A DNA stretch of 64,000 nucleotides from Mycolicibacterium sarraceniae (GCF_010731875.1 NZ_AP022595.1:1736001-1800000); one strand, 5' to 3'. Shown: positions 28,095 to 37,969, numbered from the stretch's first letter. Notes: generated by a model not told the origin, from the sequence alone. Numbers and translations are program-made.

Positions 28095-29558
28095 ATGGGA
28101 TATGTGCCGCCATCTCCGTCGCCGGCTCCGCCGCCGGCCGAACCGACACCCCTACCCCAGCTGCCCGCTCCCAACCTCCACCAATACGCGCACGGAATCT
28201 CGCTGCTCGGCGGCTGGCTGCCGCTGACCATCGAGATCGTCGCGGTCATCACGCTGATCGTCGCGATCGGATGGCGCCGGACCCGGCGCTGGTGGATGGT
28301 GTGGCTACCGGTCTGTGTCGTGATCGGCGTTCTCGGCGCCCTGGCGGCGCGCACCTACGTCACCTCCGAAGGCCTGGCGTCGGACCCGGCACCGTTCTAT
28401 CTGTGGGTCTGGACCGGGGTTTTCGGCACCGGCGTCGCGATCGCGATACTGGGCTGGCGCGGGAATTCTTGGTGGCGGCGAGGTGTCGCTGTGTTGGCGA
28501 TTCCGTTGACTCTGGTGACCGCGCTTCTCGCACTGAATAAGTGGGTCGGCTACTACCCGAGCCTGCAGGCCGCCTGGGGCGCGATCACGGCCGGTCCACT
28601 GCCGAACCAGATCGACGCCGACGAGCTGCCCGGGCTGCGGAACACCGTGCAGACCAACGGAAAGCTCGTGGAAGTCGATATCCCCAGTGACGCAAGTGGA
28701 TTCAACCACCGCAGTGAATACGTCTATCTGCCGCCGGCCTGGTTCGCCGGACCCACCCCGCCGCGGCTGCCCGTTGTCATGATGGTCGCCGGCGAATTCA
28801 ACACGCCCGCGGACTGGATGCGCAGCGGTAACGCGATGCCGATCATCGACGGCTACGCGCAGAGCCACGGCGGCCAGGCGCCGATCTTCGTCTTCGTAGA
28901 CTCCGGTGGCAGTTTCAACAACGACACCGAATGCGTCAACGGTCCGCGCGGCGACTCCGCCGACCACCTCACCAAGGACGTCCGGCCCTACGTGGTCGAC
29001 AAGTACGGTGCATCCGAGCTGGCCGCCAACTGGGCGGTGGTCGGCTGGTCGATGGGCGGCACCTGCGCGATAGACCTGGTCGTGATGCACCCGGATCTGT
29101 TCAGCACGTTTCTCGATATCGCCGGTGACCACGGGCCGACGGCCGGAACCAAGGAGCAGACGATCGACCGGCTCTACGGCGGCAACGCCGCGGCCTGGGA
29201 CCAGTTCGACCCACGCACGGTGATGCTCACACACGGGCCGTATCAGGGCGTCGCCGGCTGGTTCGAGGACACCGTCACACCCACCAACGCCATATCGCCG
29301 TACGGCAACGGCGGCGGGAAACGGCCGCAGTCGGATGCGCCGTCAGGGTTCGGCGGGCATGACGAGTTCAAGGATTCCGATGAGGCCGGTGCGGCCGACG
29401 ATCTCTGCGCGACGGCGCAGACCGTGGGCATTTCATGCTCGGTGCACCGCATCATCAGCTTCCACACCTGGCAGTTCGCCGAGCGCGCGCTATCCGACGC
29501 GCTGCCGTGGCTGGCCGCTCAGATCAAGACGCCTGGCGCGCCGGATTCGCCCGCTTAA
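28095..29558 (+). CDS. Membrane-anchored esterase with N-terminal four-helix domain
   Basis: 487 aa from ATG 28095, with no clear Shine-Dalgarno, perhaps leaderless. A Pro-rich cytoplasmic start is followed by about four TM segments (residues 35-160) and an extracytoplasmic esterase-D/antigen-85-like alpha/beta-hydrolase domain (about 185-480). The nucleophile elbow is GWSMGG (Ser at about residue 319); likely Asp and His are in GGHDEFKDSD and ISFHTWQFAE. Several cysteines may form disulfides. The architecture recalls membrane-tethered mycolyl-esterase-like proteins of mycobacteria. The substrate is probably an envelope lipid. It stands alone between the Ldt gene and convergent zmp1. Confidence 0.82.
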   Translation: MGYVPPSPSPAPPPAEPTPLPQLPAPNLHQYAHGISLLGGWLPLTIEIVAVITLIVAIGWRRTRRWWMVWLPVCVVIGVLGALAARTYVTSEGLASDPAPFYLWVWTGVFGTGVAIAILGWRGNSWWRRGVAVLAIPLTLVTALLALNKWVGYYPSLQAAWGAITAGPLPNQIDADELPGLRNTVQTNGKLVEVDIPSDASGFNHRSEYVYLPPAWFAGPTPPRLPVVMMVAGEFNTPADWMRSGNAMPIIDGYAQSHGGQAPIFVFVDSGGSFNNDTECVNGPRGDSADHLTKDVRPYVVDKYGASELAANWAVVGWSMGGTCAIDLVVMHPDLFSTFLDIAGDHGPTAGTKEQTIDRLYGGNAAAWDQFDPRTVMLTHGPYQGVAGWFEDTVTPTNAISPYGNGGGKRPQSDAPSGFGGHDEFKDSDEAGAADDLCATAQTVGISCSVHRIISFHTWQFAERALSDALPWLAAQIKTPGAPDSPA

Positions 29559-29667
29559 CACCCACCGCGGCGGCCATTCCGATATCGCCGATCACCGCCG
29601 TGGATGGTGCGGACGTGTGGCCGCCGGCGTTGCGCCGCGCCCCGATGGCGTCCCAGGCGTCCGCGGG

Positions 29668-31644
29668 TCAGCTCCAGATCCGGACGCGACGGTCGGGGTC
29701 GAGGTACAGCTCGTCGTCGGTGCTGACCTCGAACGCGTGGTAGAACGCGTCCATATTGCGGATCACACCGTTGCAGCGGAACTCCGGAGGCGAATGCGGA
29801 TCGGTGGCCAGCCGCCGAATAGCCTCAGCCTCGCGGGATTTCGTGCGCCACACCTGGGCCCAGCCGAAGAACACCCGTTGCTGGCCGGTCAGCCCGTCGA
29901 TCACCGGGGCTTCTTGGCCCTTCAGTGACAACTCGTAGGCGAGCAACGCGATGGACAGCCCGCCCAGGTCGCCGATGTTCTCACCGACGGTGAATGCCCC
30001 GTTGACGTGGTGGGACGGCTCGAGTCCGCGCGGCACGTACGTCTGGTACTGCTCGATGAGCGCCTTGGTACGCACGCCGAACTCGGCGCGGTCCTCATCG
30101 GTCCACCAGTCGACGAGATTGCCGTCACCGTCGTATTTGGCACCCTGATCGTCGAATCCGTGACCGATCTCGTGACCGATCACCGCGCCGATCCCGCCGT
30201 AGTTCGCCGCGTCGTCGGCCTCGGCGTCGAAGAACGGCGGCTGCAGGATTGCGGCCGGGAAGACGATCTCGTTCATGCCCGGGTTGTAATAGGCGTTGAC
30301 CGTCTGCGGTGTCATGAACCACTCGTCGCGGTCGACCGGGCCGCCCAGCTTGGCCAGCTCCCGGTCATGGGCCACTTCGGCACCGCGAATGATGTTGCCG
30401 TACAGATCATTGCGGTCGATCACCAAGGTGGAGTAGTCGCGCCACGTGGCCGGATAGCCGATCTTGGCGGTGAACTTGTCCAGCTTGGCCAGTGCGCGCT
30501 GGCGGGTGGCCGGCGTCATCCACTCCAGATCGCTGATGCTGACCCGGTAGGCCTCGCGAAGGTTGTCGACGAGAACATCCATGCGGGCCTTGGCATCCGG
30601 CGGGAAATGCAACTCGACGTACAGCCGCCCGACCGCGTCGCCCATCAGGCTTTCCACGAGCGACACCGCGCGCTTCCAGCGGTCGCGGATCTGCTCGGTG
30701 CCCGACAGGGTGCGGCCGTAGAAGTCGAAATTCGCCTCGACCACCGCATCGGTCAGGTAGGCGGCGCGCGCGTTGATCAGCCGCCACCGTGCCCAGTCCT
30801 GCCAGTCCGCGAAGTCGCGGTTCGACCACAGTTCGGCGAAGGCCGTCAGGTAATCAGGCTGGCGGACAACCAGTTCGGCGACGACATCGGGGGTGGTGCC
30901 CTGCGCCGTGATCCACCCGACCCAGTCGAAACCGGGCGCCTCGGTGAGAAGATCGGTGAACGCGCGCAGGTTGTAGGTCAGGTCGGCGTCGCGACGCTTG
31001 ACGACATCCCAGTGCGCGGCAGCCAGTTTGGTCTCCAGTGCCACGATTCGTGCGGCACGCTCGGCGTGGTCGTCGGCGCGCCCGCCCAGCACGAGGGCGA
31101 ACATCGCGGCGATATGTGCCGGGTAGGCGGCCAGGATCGCGGCATGCTGCTCGTCGCGGTAGTACGACTCGTCGGGCAGGCCCAGCCCCGACTGGCTGGC
31201 GTGCAGGAGGTAGCGCGACGAGTTCTTCGAATCAGTGTCGACATACAGCCCCACACCACCGCCAACACCGGTGCGCTGCAGCGCACCGATCACCGCCGCC
31301 AGCGCGGCCGGATCGGCGGCGCTGTCGATCAAGGCCAGCTCGTCGAGCAACGGCTGAACACCGCGGCGCTCGACGGCCTCGGAGTCCAGGAAGCTGGCGT
31401 ATAGGTCGCCGATGCGCTGGGCATCAGTCCCGGGCTCACCCGACGCTGCGGTGATCAGCTCCCTGACCTGCTCCTCGGCCCGGTCGTACAGTGTGCGGAA
31501 CGCGCCGTCGGTGGCCCGGTCGCCCGGGATCGCGTATTCGGTCAGCCAGCGTCCGTTGACGTGGCCGAACAGGTCGTCTTGCGGGCGAACCTTGGCCTCG
31601 ACGTGGGACAGGTCGATACCCGAGCGCAGTGCTTCTACCGTCAC
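29668..31644 (-). CDS. zmp1: M13-family zinc metallopeptidase Zmp1 (neprilysin-like)
   Basis: 658 aa from GTG 31644, with AAGGATGG upstream. It has the M13 signatures: NAYYNPGMNEIVFPAAIL, the zinc site VIGHEIGHGFDDQG (HExxH, about residues 490-495), ENIGDLGG (third ligand Glu) and the C-terminal DAFYHAFEVSTDDELYL. There is no signal peptide, as for M. tuberculosis Zmp1 (Rv0198c, 663 aa from memory), which still reaches the outside and affects inflammasome activation and phagosome maturation. It is divergent from omamA, with 67 bp between starts. Full length with all catalytic residues. Confidence 0.94.
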   Translation of the reverse strand: MTVEALRSGIDLSHVEAKVRPQDDLFGHVNGRWLTEYAIPGDRATDGAFRTLYDRAEEQVRELITAASGEPGTDAQRIGDLYASFLDSEAVERRGVQPLLDELALIDSAADPAALAAVIGALQRTGVGGGVGLYVDTDSKNSSRYLLHASQSGLGLPDESYYRDEQHAAILAAYPAHIAAMFALVLGGRADDHAERAARIVALETKLAAAHWDVVKRRDADLTYNLRAFTDLLTEAPGFDWVGWITAQGTTPDVVAELVVRQPDYLTAFAELWSNRDFADWQDWARWRLINARAAYLTDAVVEANFDFYGRTLSGTEQIRDRWKRAVSLVESLMGDAVGRLYVELHFPPDAKARMDVLVDNLREAYRVSISDLEWMTPATRQRALAKLDKFTAKIGYPATWRDYSTLVIDRNDLYGNIIRGAEVAHDRELAKLGGPVDRDEWFMTPQTVNAYYNPGMNEIVFPAAILQPPFFDAEADDAANYGGIGAVIGHEIGHGFDDQGAKYDGDGNLVDWWTDEDRAEFGVRTKALIEQYQTYVPRGLEPSHHVNGAFTVGENIGDLGGLSIALLAYELSLKGQEAPVIDGLTGQQRVFFGWAQVWRTKSREAEAIRRLATDPHSPPEFRCNGVIRNMDAFYHAFEVSTDDELYLDPDRRVRIWS

Positions 31645-31711
31645 CCAACCATCCTTACCAGAGGTTAGACCGCGGCGTCTGGCCCCAGGACCGCCCGGTA
31701 GCCTCCCCTTC

Positions 31712-32302
31712 ATGCCCGAGGCCGACGACGACCAGGACGAGGCGCCCGGCCGGGTGTTCTCCGGCTACGGTGTCGCCTCGGCCGTGCTCGGCCTGGTGAT
31801 GGTCGCGGCGATCGTGCTCGGCACGCTGATCTGGTCGGGCCACCGTCATGCCGCCGACGAACGCGCCTATCAGACCCGGGTGATGGCCGCGGCCGCGGAC
31901 TGGACCGGAGTGCTGATCAACATGAACGTCGACAACGTCGACGCCAGCCTGCAGAAGCTGCACGACGGCACTGTCGGGCAGCTGAACTCCGACTTCGAGG
32001 CCGCGATCACGCCCTACCGCCAGGTGGTCCGGACCCTGAAAGCCCGCACCACCGGACAGATCGACTCGGTGTCCTTCGAATTGGTGCATCACGATCTCGA
32101 CGTCCAGGCGGGCCAGCGCCCGCCGTCGCCGGCCACCTTGCCGCCGGAATTGGCCCAGCGCACCGACACCGTGCTGGTCGTCGCGACCTCGGTCAGCGAG
32201 AACTCCGGCGATAAGCCGGCCACCGTGCGATGGAACCTGCGCCTCGGGATCTCCGATGTGGACGGCAAGCTGATGGTCTCGCGGCTCGAGTCGCTGCGAT
32301 GA
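31712..32302 (+). CDS. omamA: Orphaned Mce-associated membrane protein OmamA (Rv0199-like)
   Basis: 196 aa from ATG 31712. An acidic N-terminus, one TM helix at about residues 23-43 (ASAVLGLVMVAAIVLGTLIW) and a periplasmic Mas/NTF2-like domain. In M. tuberculosis OmamA is needed for Mce1- and Mce4-dependent lipid import and stabilises the MceG ATPase, although it lies outside mce operons. Same position here, between zmp1 and omamB. The next gene overlaps by ATGA (32299-32302). The symbol is by synteny and architecture. Confidence 0.85.
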   Translation: MPEADDDQDEAPGRVFSGYGVASAVLGLVMVAAIVLGTLIWSGHRHAADERAYQTRVMAAAADWTGVLINMNVDNVDASLQKLHDGTVGQLNSDFEAAITPYRQVVRTLKARTTGQIDSVSFELVHHDLDVQAGQRPPSPATLPPELAQRTDTVLVVATSVSENSGDKPATVRWNLRLGISDVDGKLMVSRLESLR

Positions 32303-32988
32303 GGAACCTGGCCCGGGTACTGGGCTTCGACGTCGCCGCCCCGATTGCCGCCATCGCGGCGCTGCTGGCCATCGGTGTGGTGCTCGGCTGGCCGCTGTGG
32401 TGGGTGTCGGTGTGTTCGATGCTGTGCCTGCTGATCGTGCAGGGCATCATCGTCAATTTCGTTCTGTACCGCCGTGATTCGGTGACCGTCGGCACCGATG
32501 ACGAAGGCCCCGGCCTGCGGCTGGCGATCGTCGCGCTGGCCACCGTGGCGGTGGTGGCCGCGATCGTGGTCGGCTACACCCGGTGGACGCTGCCGGACGA
32601 GGCCTTCACCCGCGACTCCGCCGAGGTGGTGCGCATCGCCACCGCGGTCTCGGAGGCCACCGCGACCTTCACCCCGGCCAACCCGACCTCATCGATCGAC
32701 ACGGCCGCGTCGTTCATGGTGCCCGAGCGCGCTGACGCGTTCAAAGGTCAATTCGGAAAAGCCGCTTCAGATTTGGCCAAGAAGAACATCTCCGCCACGG
32801 CTCAGACGATCTCCGCTGGCCTGGAGGCGTTAGGCCCCGAGGCGGCCAGCGTCGCGGTGGTGATGCGGGGAACCCAGAACCAGCCCGGCCAGCAGCCGAG
32901 CAGCGCGGTGCTGGCATTGCGGGTCGGGCTGGCCAAACAGGACGATCGGTGGGTCGTCCTCGACATCAGGCCAATCAACGCCCGATGA
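32299..32988 (+). CDS. omamB: Orphaned Mce-associated membrane protein OmamB (Rv0200-like)
   Basis: 229 aa from ATG 32299, coupled to omamA. Three hydrophobic segments: two close together at about residues 12-55 (APIAAIAALLAIGVVLGWPL and VSVCSMLCLLIVQGIIVNF), then one at about 72-92 leading into a periplasmic Mas domain. Length equals Rv0200 (229 aa, from memory). Probably a partner of OmamA in assembling or stabilising Mce transporters. Confidence 0.85.
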   Translation: MRNLARVLGFDVAAPIAAIAALLAIGVVLGWPLWWVSVCSMLCLLIVQGIIVNFVLYRRDSVTVGTDDEGPGLRLAIVALATVAVVAAIVVGYTRWTLPDEAFTRDSAEVVRIATAVSEATATFTPANPTSSIDTAASFMVPERADAFKGQFGKAASDLAKKNISATAQTISAGLEALGPEAASVAVVMRGTQNQPGQQPSSAVLALRVGLAKQDDRWVVLDIRPINAR

Positions 32989-33070
32989 GCCGGGCGTGGT
33001 CGACTGTCAGAGACCGATCCATCACGACGCGCCGAATCCTGGCCCATCGCGAAGGACACCGCTATGGGCG

Positions 33071-33565
33071 CTATCGGTCACCGGATGCACGCTGGGCGCG
33101 CATCTTGGCGAACCGGTCGGAGAGCCTGCGCATCCGGATCATCAGCGACGCCGGCGGGCTGATCGTCCCGTCGAGGTAGGTGCTCAGATCCGCGTGGGCC
33201 ACCCCAATGCGGGAGGCGAATTCCTGCACGGCCAGACCGGAGCGGTCGAGCAGCAGCCGCACGTGGCGGGCAGCCTCGGCGCGCTCGTTGGCTTCCAGAT
33301 GGCTGCGGGCCCGGATCAACACCTCGGAAAGCGCTTTGGAGATTCCGTAGGGCTGCGAGTGTTCCAGCACTTCCTCGACCTGCCGGGCGGTACGACCGAA
33401 GGGATCGCGTTTGATGGCGACGACGATGCGCTGCCAGACGGTGATATCGCCGGACTCCAGCGCGTCCCGGATCAACGCCGTCGGCCAGAACTCGACCGGG
33501 CGGCCGTCGGCGAAGGGCTGGGCGGCCGGTGCGGGTATGGCCTCGCGATCCGCTGCCACCGTCAC
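33071..33565 (-). CDS. HTH-domain protein downstream of mmpL11 (Rv0201c-like)
   Basis: 164 aa from GTG 33565 with an excellent Shine-Dalgarno (GGAGGAG), overlapping the mmpL11 stop by 4 bp (GTGA). The C-terminal part (SGLAVQEFASRIGVAHADLSTYLDGTISPPASLMIRMRRLSD) is a Cro/XRE-like helix-turn-helix; the N-terminal 70 residues are helical with no known domain. Same place and size as Rv0201c (166 aa, from memory), of unknown function. Coupling suggests it is made together with MmpL11, possibly as a regulator of that operon. Confidence 0.78.
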   Translation of the reverse strand: MTVAADREAIPAPAAQPFADGRPVEFWPTALIRDALESGDITVWQRIVVAIKRDPFGRTARQVEEVLEHSQPYGISKALSEVLIRARSHLEANERAEAARHVRLLLDRSGLAVQEFASRIGVAHADLSTYLDGTISPPASLMIRMRRLSDRFAKMRAQRASGDR

Positions 33566-36498
33566 CTCGCCTCCTCCAGGATCGCCACCGCCACCGCAAG
33601 GCAACGCTGCCTGATCCGTTCCCATTCACCCGCACCTTCCGATCCCGCCCATCGGTCATCGTTGACCACTGTGGACGGCTTGGGATCGGCGAGCTGACGC
33701 ACCAACTGGGTTGTCACCCATTGTCGCTTAGATTGTCCAGAACAGTAATACCGGTCCATGCTGCCGAGTACCACCGCAGCGGCCTCGGTATCCATCACGC
33801 CGACAAGGTCGGCGAACTCGGCGAAGTCCGACCGGGTGTTACGGCACATGATCAGGTAGGCCTGCATGCGCAGCGTCTCGGCGCACGTCGGGATCTGCAA
33901 CCGGTCGCCGGTGGGCAACTGGACGTTGGTGGTCTCGACGGGGCTCAGCCGCTCGACACCGCCGTCCGCGGTATCGGCGCCGGTCTCCAGGGCGTCCAGT
34001 GCGATCGCGAGGCGGCCACGCCACATCGTCACCGGGTGCACCGGCCGCGGTGTTGACAGCCGGGCGCTGCGGTAGCCCCTGATGAATTTGACCGTCGCGG
34101 TGCTGCCCGCGCCGACCCGCATCGGTTGCGCCCGGGCGTCATCGCTGCCTTTGACTCGACCGGCTAGCTCGTCGCACCCGCTGAACGCCAGCGGGTCGGC
34201 CACGCTGACCGCGTCCGGTGCCAGGTTCTTCAGCCGGGCCGCGCCCTTGACCACCATCTTCAGATCCGCGCTCGGCGGCGCCAGCGCGGAGATGTCGTCC
34301 GGGATCACGACGAGATCGCCGAGATCAACCTTGGGCAGCGGTTTCTCGAAGTCCACCGACGGCAGGATGCGGGCCAGCCACGACGGCAGCCACCAGTTCC
34401 ACTGGTCGAACATCGCCATCAGCGCGGGCACCAGCACCAGTCGAACGATGGTGGCGTCCACGGCGATCGCCACCGCACATGCCACGCCCAGCTCAGCGAC
34501 CAGCGGCATACCCGCGAATGCGAACCCGGTGAACACCGCGATCATGATCAGCGCCGCGCTGGTGATCGTGCGGGCACTGGTCGACACCCCGTAGGCCACG
34601 GCGTCTCGGGTGTCGCCGCCCTGCAGGTAGCGTTCCCTCATCCGGGTCAGCAGGAAGATCTCGTAGTCCATCGACAAGCCGAATGTCATCGCCAGCACCA
34701 GCGGCGGGATCGTGCTGTCGATCGAGGTGATCTTCTCGAAGCCCAGGCCTTCCAGCCAGCCCCACTGGAACACCATCACCAAGCTGCCGTAGGCGGCGGC
34801 GACGGACAGCACCGTCATCAACACACCCTTGAACGCCAGGAACACCGATCGCACCGAGATCAGCAGCATCACGAACGCGATCAGCGAGACGAACACGAAC
34901 ACCAGCGGCTGGGTCTGCGACACCCGATCGTCGAAGTCCTTGATCAACGCGGTGGGGCCACCGACATCGACTCGCGTGCCCGCCGCGGCGGGCAGCGCAC
35001 TCAGATGGGCGCGCATCCAGTCGATGGCGTTGCGCGCGCCGATGTCCTCGGGGTCCACCGACAGCACCGCCGACAGCAGTGCGCTGCCGTTGTTATCGGC
35101 GAAGGCCGGTTGGGAGACCGAGACGACGTCGGGCGCCTTCGCCATCTCGGTGCTGATCGCTTCGAGCGCGGGGGCGTTCTTGGCGTCGGACGCGCCACCC
35201 TGCGGGAAGGTGACGAGCACCCGCACCGGGCCCAGTGCGCCGGGGCCGAGTGCCTCGGCGGCCGCCGCCACCCCGCCGCGGATTTCGTGGGAGGACGTGA
35301 ACTGGCGTTGCATGCTGTTGCCCAGCACCATGGCGAACGCCGGTGCGGCCATCAGCAACAAGACCAGCGTCGCGGCCATCGCCGACAGCCACGGTCGGCG
35401 CATGACCTCGCTGACCCAGCGGGTCCAGAACCGCGATTGCGTCGCCTCCGCGCGCCGGGACCATTGCAACAGCGATGACCGTTTGGCCACCGACCGCCCG
35501 AAGGTGGCCAGCACAGCGGGTGTCAGTGTGGTCGACGTCAGCACCGCGATGGCCACCGCGAGGATCGCGCCCGTCGCCATCGACCGCAGCACGGGGGTGT
35601 TGATCAGGTAGATGCCGGTCAGCGACGCGATCACGGTCAGGCCCGACAGCAGCACCGCCAGGCCCGAGGTCGCCATCGCCGCGTCGGCCGCCTGTTGCGG
35701 ATCGCGCCCGGCGCGCAGCTCTTCTCGGAAACGCATCAGGATGAACAGCGAATAGTCCACGGCCAGCGCGATCCCGAACATCGACACCGTCGACGTCACG
35801 AACACCGACATCTGGGTGACGGTGGACAACAGATAGACCACGCCCATCGTCACCACGACCGTGCATAACGCCAGCGCCAGCGGGACCGCGGCGGCGGCCA
35901 GAGAGCCGAACACCGCGAGCAGAACAATCAGGACGATCGGAAGGTTCCAGCGCTCAGCCTCGGCGATGTCATGCTTGGTGCTGGTCTGGGCGGCGGCCCC
36001 CAGTGCGCCCTGGCCGATGACGTACAGCTTCACCCGACCGTCGCGGATCTGCCCGGGCTGATCGCCGGTGACGCCGATCTTCTGGCGCAACTGGCGCGCG
36101 ACGTCGACGGCACCGGTGTTGTGGAAGTCCAGCCGCAGGGACACCACGTACGGCTTGTCCGGAGCGGGCGCGGGCTGGGCGGGGTTGGGGACGACGATAA
36201 CGCTCGGGGTCTGCTTTGCCACCTGCTCCAATTGCGCGACGGCGGCATTCATATCGTCGTAGCTGGCGTCGGCGCGCGGAGCTGCGACGAGGGCGAGCGG
36301 GGAGGCGCCCTGCCCGGGGAAGTGGTCCTCCAGTTGGTACTGCACGTGCAGTGACTGGGAGCCGGCGACGTCGAAGCCGCCACCGGTCAGGTTATTGGAC
36401 TCGGTGAGGGCCAGATAGACGGCCGGAACGAGGGCCAGCAACCAGCACGAGAACACCAGCCAGCGGAATCTGCGCAGGTTGCTGCTGAGGCGCATCAT
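33562..36498 (-). CDS. mmpL11: RND-family lipid transporter MmpL11
   Basis: 978 aa from ATG 36498 (MMRLSSNLRRFRWLVF), a start conserved in my memory of MmpL11; the GGGGAG about 20 nt upstream is far from it. Two MMPL repeats with about 12 TM helices. Proton-relay Asp-Tyr pairs occur in VDYSLFILMRF (residues 248-249) and MDYEIFLLTRM in the second half. A cytoplasmic C-terminal tail of about 260 residues follows. MmpL11 exports monomeromycolyl diacylglycerol and mycolate wax esters for biofilm and permeability, and has been linked to heme import with the Rv0203 hemophore, which lies divergently upstream here. Confidence 0.94.
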   Translation of the reverse strand: MMRLSSNLRRFRWLVFSCWLLALVPAVYLALTESNNLTGGGFDVAGSQSLHVQYQLEDHFPGQGASPLALVAAPRADASYDDMNAAVAQLEQVAKQTPSVIVVPNPAQPAPAPDKPYVVSLRLDFHNTGAVDVARQLRQKIGVTGDQPGQIRDGRVKLYVIGQGALGAAAQTSTKHDIAEAERWNLPIVLIVLLAVFGSLAAAAVPLALALCTVVVTMGVVYLLSTVTQMSVFVTSTVSMFGIALAVDYSLFILMRFREELRAGRDPQQAADAAMATSGLAVLLSGLTVIASLTGIYLINTPVLRSMATGAILAVAIAVLTSTTLTPAVLATFGRSVAKRSSLLQWSRRAEATQSRFWTRWVSEVMRRPWLSAMAATLVLLLMAAPAFAMVLGNSMQRQFTSSHEIRGGVAAAAEALGPGALGPVRVLVTFPQGGASDAKNAPALEAISTEMAKAPDVVSVSQPAFADNNGSALLSAVLSVDPEDIGARNAIDWMRAHLSALPAAAGTRVDVGGPTALIKDFDDRVSQTQPLVFVFVSLIAFVMLLISVRSVFLAFKGVLMTVLSVAAAYGSLVMVFQWGWLEGLGFEKITSIDSTIPPLVLAMTFGLSMDYEIFLLTRMRERYLQGGDTRDAVAYGVSTSARTITSAALIMIAVFTGFAFAGMPLVAELGVACAVAIAVDATIVRLVLVPALMAMFDQWNWWLPSWLARILPSVDFEKPLPKVDLGDLVVIPDDISALAPPSADLKMVVKGAARLKNLAPDAVSVADPLAFSGCDELAGRVKGSDDARAQPMRVGAGSTATVKFIRGYRSARLSTPRPVHPVTMWRGRLAIALDALETGADTADGGVERLSPVETTNVQLPTGDRLQIPTCAETLRMQAYLIMCRNTRSDFAEFADLVGVMDTEAAAVVLGSMDRYYCSGQSKRQWVTTQLVRQLADPKPSTVVNDDRWAGSEGAGEWERIRQRCLAVAVAILEEAR

Positions 36499-36874
36499 GA
36501 ACTGCTGGATGTTTATCTCCCCGCATTCTCCCCGGATTGCGTGGCTGCGAGCGTACCTCAGATAGCTGCGGGGTGACCTGTCGTGAGCGGCGGTCTTAGC
36601 TGGATCGAGACCTGCTGATGGGGTGCTCGTTACCGACGCTGCAGTGGCAGCGATCCCGAGGAGTCTCGATGTCTGCGTCCCCCAGTCCACGATCGGCACG
36701 CGCTGAACGACGCGCCTCCCAGGCCCGGGCAGAAGGGGCGCTGACCAGCCGCATGGGAACATTCTCACGATTGGTTAGGCTCAAGGCGCGAAAGTCTGCA
36801 GCAAGTCTGCTTAGCTTTCGTATGTCAGTAGCTGTTACTGGCATGACCTCTCCCTAACGCTAAGGAGTCCGAGC
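36499..36874. promoter_or_regulatory. mmpL11/hemophore divergent intergenic region with inverted repeat
   Basis: 376 bp without a gene. The clearest element is an imperfect palindrome at 36822-36844 (ATGTCAGTA / TACTGGCAT, 9-bp arms with one mismatch, 5-bp loop), 30 bp before the hemophore start, a likely operator. GGTTAGGCT at 36773-36781 equals the left half of the iron repressor IdeR box, but the right half does not match, so iron control is only a possibility. No small gene is evident. Confidence 0.5.
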
Positions 36875-37243
36875 ATGTTGGTTAATGCCCGTGTGGCCCG
36901 TCGCGCGGTCGCCGGAGTGATCGGGACGGGCGCTGTCGCCGGCGCGATCCTGGTTGGCGCCCCGTCCGCGCTGGCCGACCCGCCGCCGAACTGCACCGCA
37001 GCCGACCTTGCCGGTGTCTCCGCGGGTGTGTCCGCCGCCACGTCGGCGTACCTGTTCACCCACCCGGACGTCAACGCGTTCTTCACCGGTCTGGAGGGTG
37101 CGCCGCGCGACACCATCCGGTCCGAGGTGAAGCAGTACCTGGACTACAACCCCTCGGTGAAGGCCGACCTGCAGGGTATTCGCCAGCCCCTGGTCGATCT
37201 CAAGAACCGCTGCGGCAATAGCCCCGACGTTCCTGTCTCCTAG
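36875..37243 (+). CDS. Secreted hemophore / heme-binding protein (Rv0203-like)
   Basis: 122 aa from ATG 36875 with AAGGAG 8 nt upstream. Signal peptide residues 1-35 (VIGTGAVAGAILVGAPSALADP). The mature part is a small all-helical hemophore: NCTAADLAGV, then SAYLFTHPDVNAFF with the Tyr and His that bind heme in Rv0203, and a C-terminal QPLVDLKNRC whose Cys pairs with the first Cys. It carries heme to the MmpL11/MmpL3 system. Located between mmpL11 and mmpL3 as in M. tuberculosis, but followed here by a two-component pair only 6 bp away, so it may be in the same transcript. Confidence 0.9.
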   Translation: MLVNARVARRAVAGVIGTGAVAGAILVGAPSALADPPPNCTAADLAGVSAGVSAATSAYLFTHPDVNAFFTGLEGAPRDTIRSEVKQYLDYNPSVKADLQGIRQPLVDLKNRCGNSPDVPVS

Positions 37244-37249
37244 TTCGCT

Positions 37250-37969
37250 GTGCGGGTAGGACAGCAGCCCGCGCAGGAAGGCGCCGGTCGCACCGTCCTG
37301 ATGGTCGACGACGACCCGGATGTCCGGACTTCGGTCGCACGCGGTCTGCGGCATTCGGGGTTCGACGTCCGGGTCGCGGCGAACGGCAAGGAAGCCTTGC
37401 GGCTCTTGGCGAGTGAGAAGCACGACGCGCTGGTGCTCGACGTTCAGATGCCCGAGCTCGACGGTGTGGCGGTGGTGACCGCTCTGCGGGCTCTGGGCAA
37501 TGACATTCCGATCTGCGTGCTTTCGGCGCGCGATACGGTCAACGACCGGATCGCCGGTCTCGAGGCCGGTGCCGACGATTATCTGACCAAGCCCTTCGAC
37601 CTGGGGGAGTTGGTGGCGCGGCTGCATGCGCTCTTGCGGCGGGCAGCCAGCTCCCACGAAGGCTCCGACGCCGTCACCATCGGACCGCTCACCATCGATA
37701 CCGCGCGGCGGTTGGTGTTCGTCAACGGTGACCGGGTGGAGCTGACCAAGCGTGAGTTCGACCTGCTGGCGGTGCTGGCCGAGAACTCCGGTGTGGTGCT
37801 GTCCCGGCAGCGGCTCCTGGAACTGGTGTGGGGCTACGACTTCGAGGTCGACACCAACGTCGCCGACGTGTTCATCAGTTACCTTCGCCGCAAGCTGGAA
37901 CGCGAAGGGGTGCCGCGGGTGATCCACACCGTGCGCGGAATCGGGTACGTGCTCCGGTCGGAGCCGTGA
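37250..37969 (+). CDS. OmpR-family response regulator, PrrA-like
   Basis: 239 aa from GTG 37250. The receiver domain (about residues 15-125) has the acidic pocket VDDD, phosphorylated Asp in [12 protein letters not shown] (about 64), Ser in VLSARD and Lys in [10 protein letters not shown] winged-helix output domain ends the protein ([28 protein letters not shown].. [11 protein letters not shown].. RGIGYVLR). Closest remembered relative is PrrA. M. smegmatis is reported to have a second PrrAB pair at this locus. The kinase start overlaps its stop (GTGA). Regulation of the neighbouring heme and envelope-transport genes is an inference from position. Confidence 0.92.
   Translation: MRVGQQPAQEGAGRTVLMVDDDPDVRTSVARGLRHSGFDVRVAANGKEALRLLASEKHDALVLDVQMPELDGVAVVTALRALGNDIPICVLSARDTVNDRIAGLEAGADDYLTKPFDLGELVARLHALLRRAASSHEGSDAVTIGPLTIDTARRLVFVNGDRVELTKREFDLLAVLAENSGVVLSRQRLLELVWGYDFEVDTNVADVFISYLRRKLEREGVPRVIHTVRGIGYVLRSEP

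Noticed and set aside
36496-36519. Non-standard ATC start for mmpL11 behind the GGGGAG site
   Set aside because: ATC starts are very rare, and the ATG pair at 36498 fits the conserved N-terminus I remember for MmpL11.
36773-36791. IdeR box upstream of the hemophore
   Set aside because: Only the left half (GGTTAGGCT) matches; the right half does not, so it is mentioned only as a possibility.
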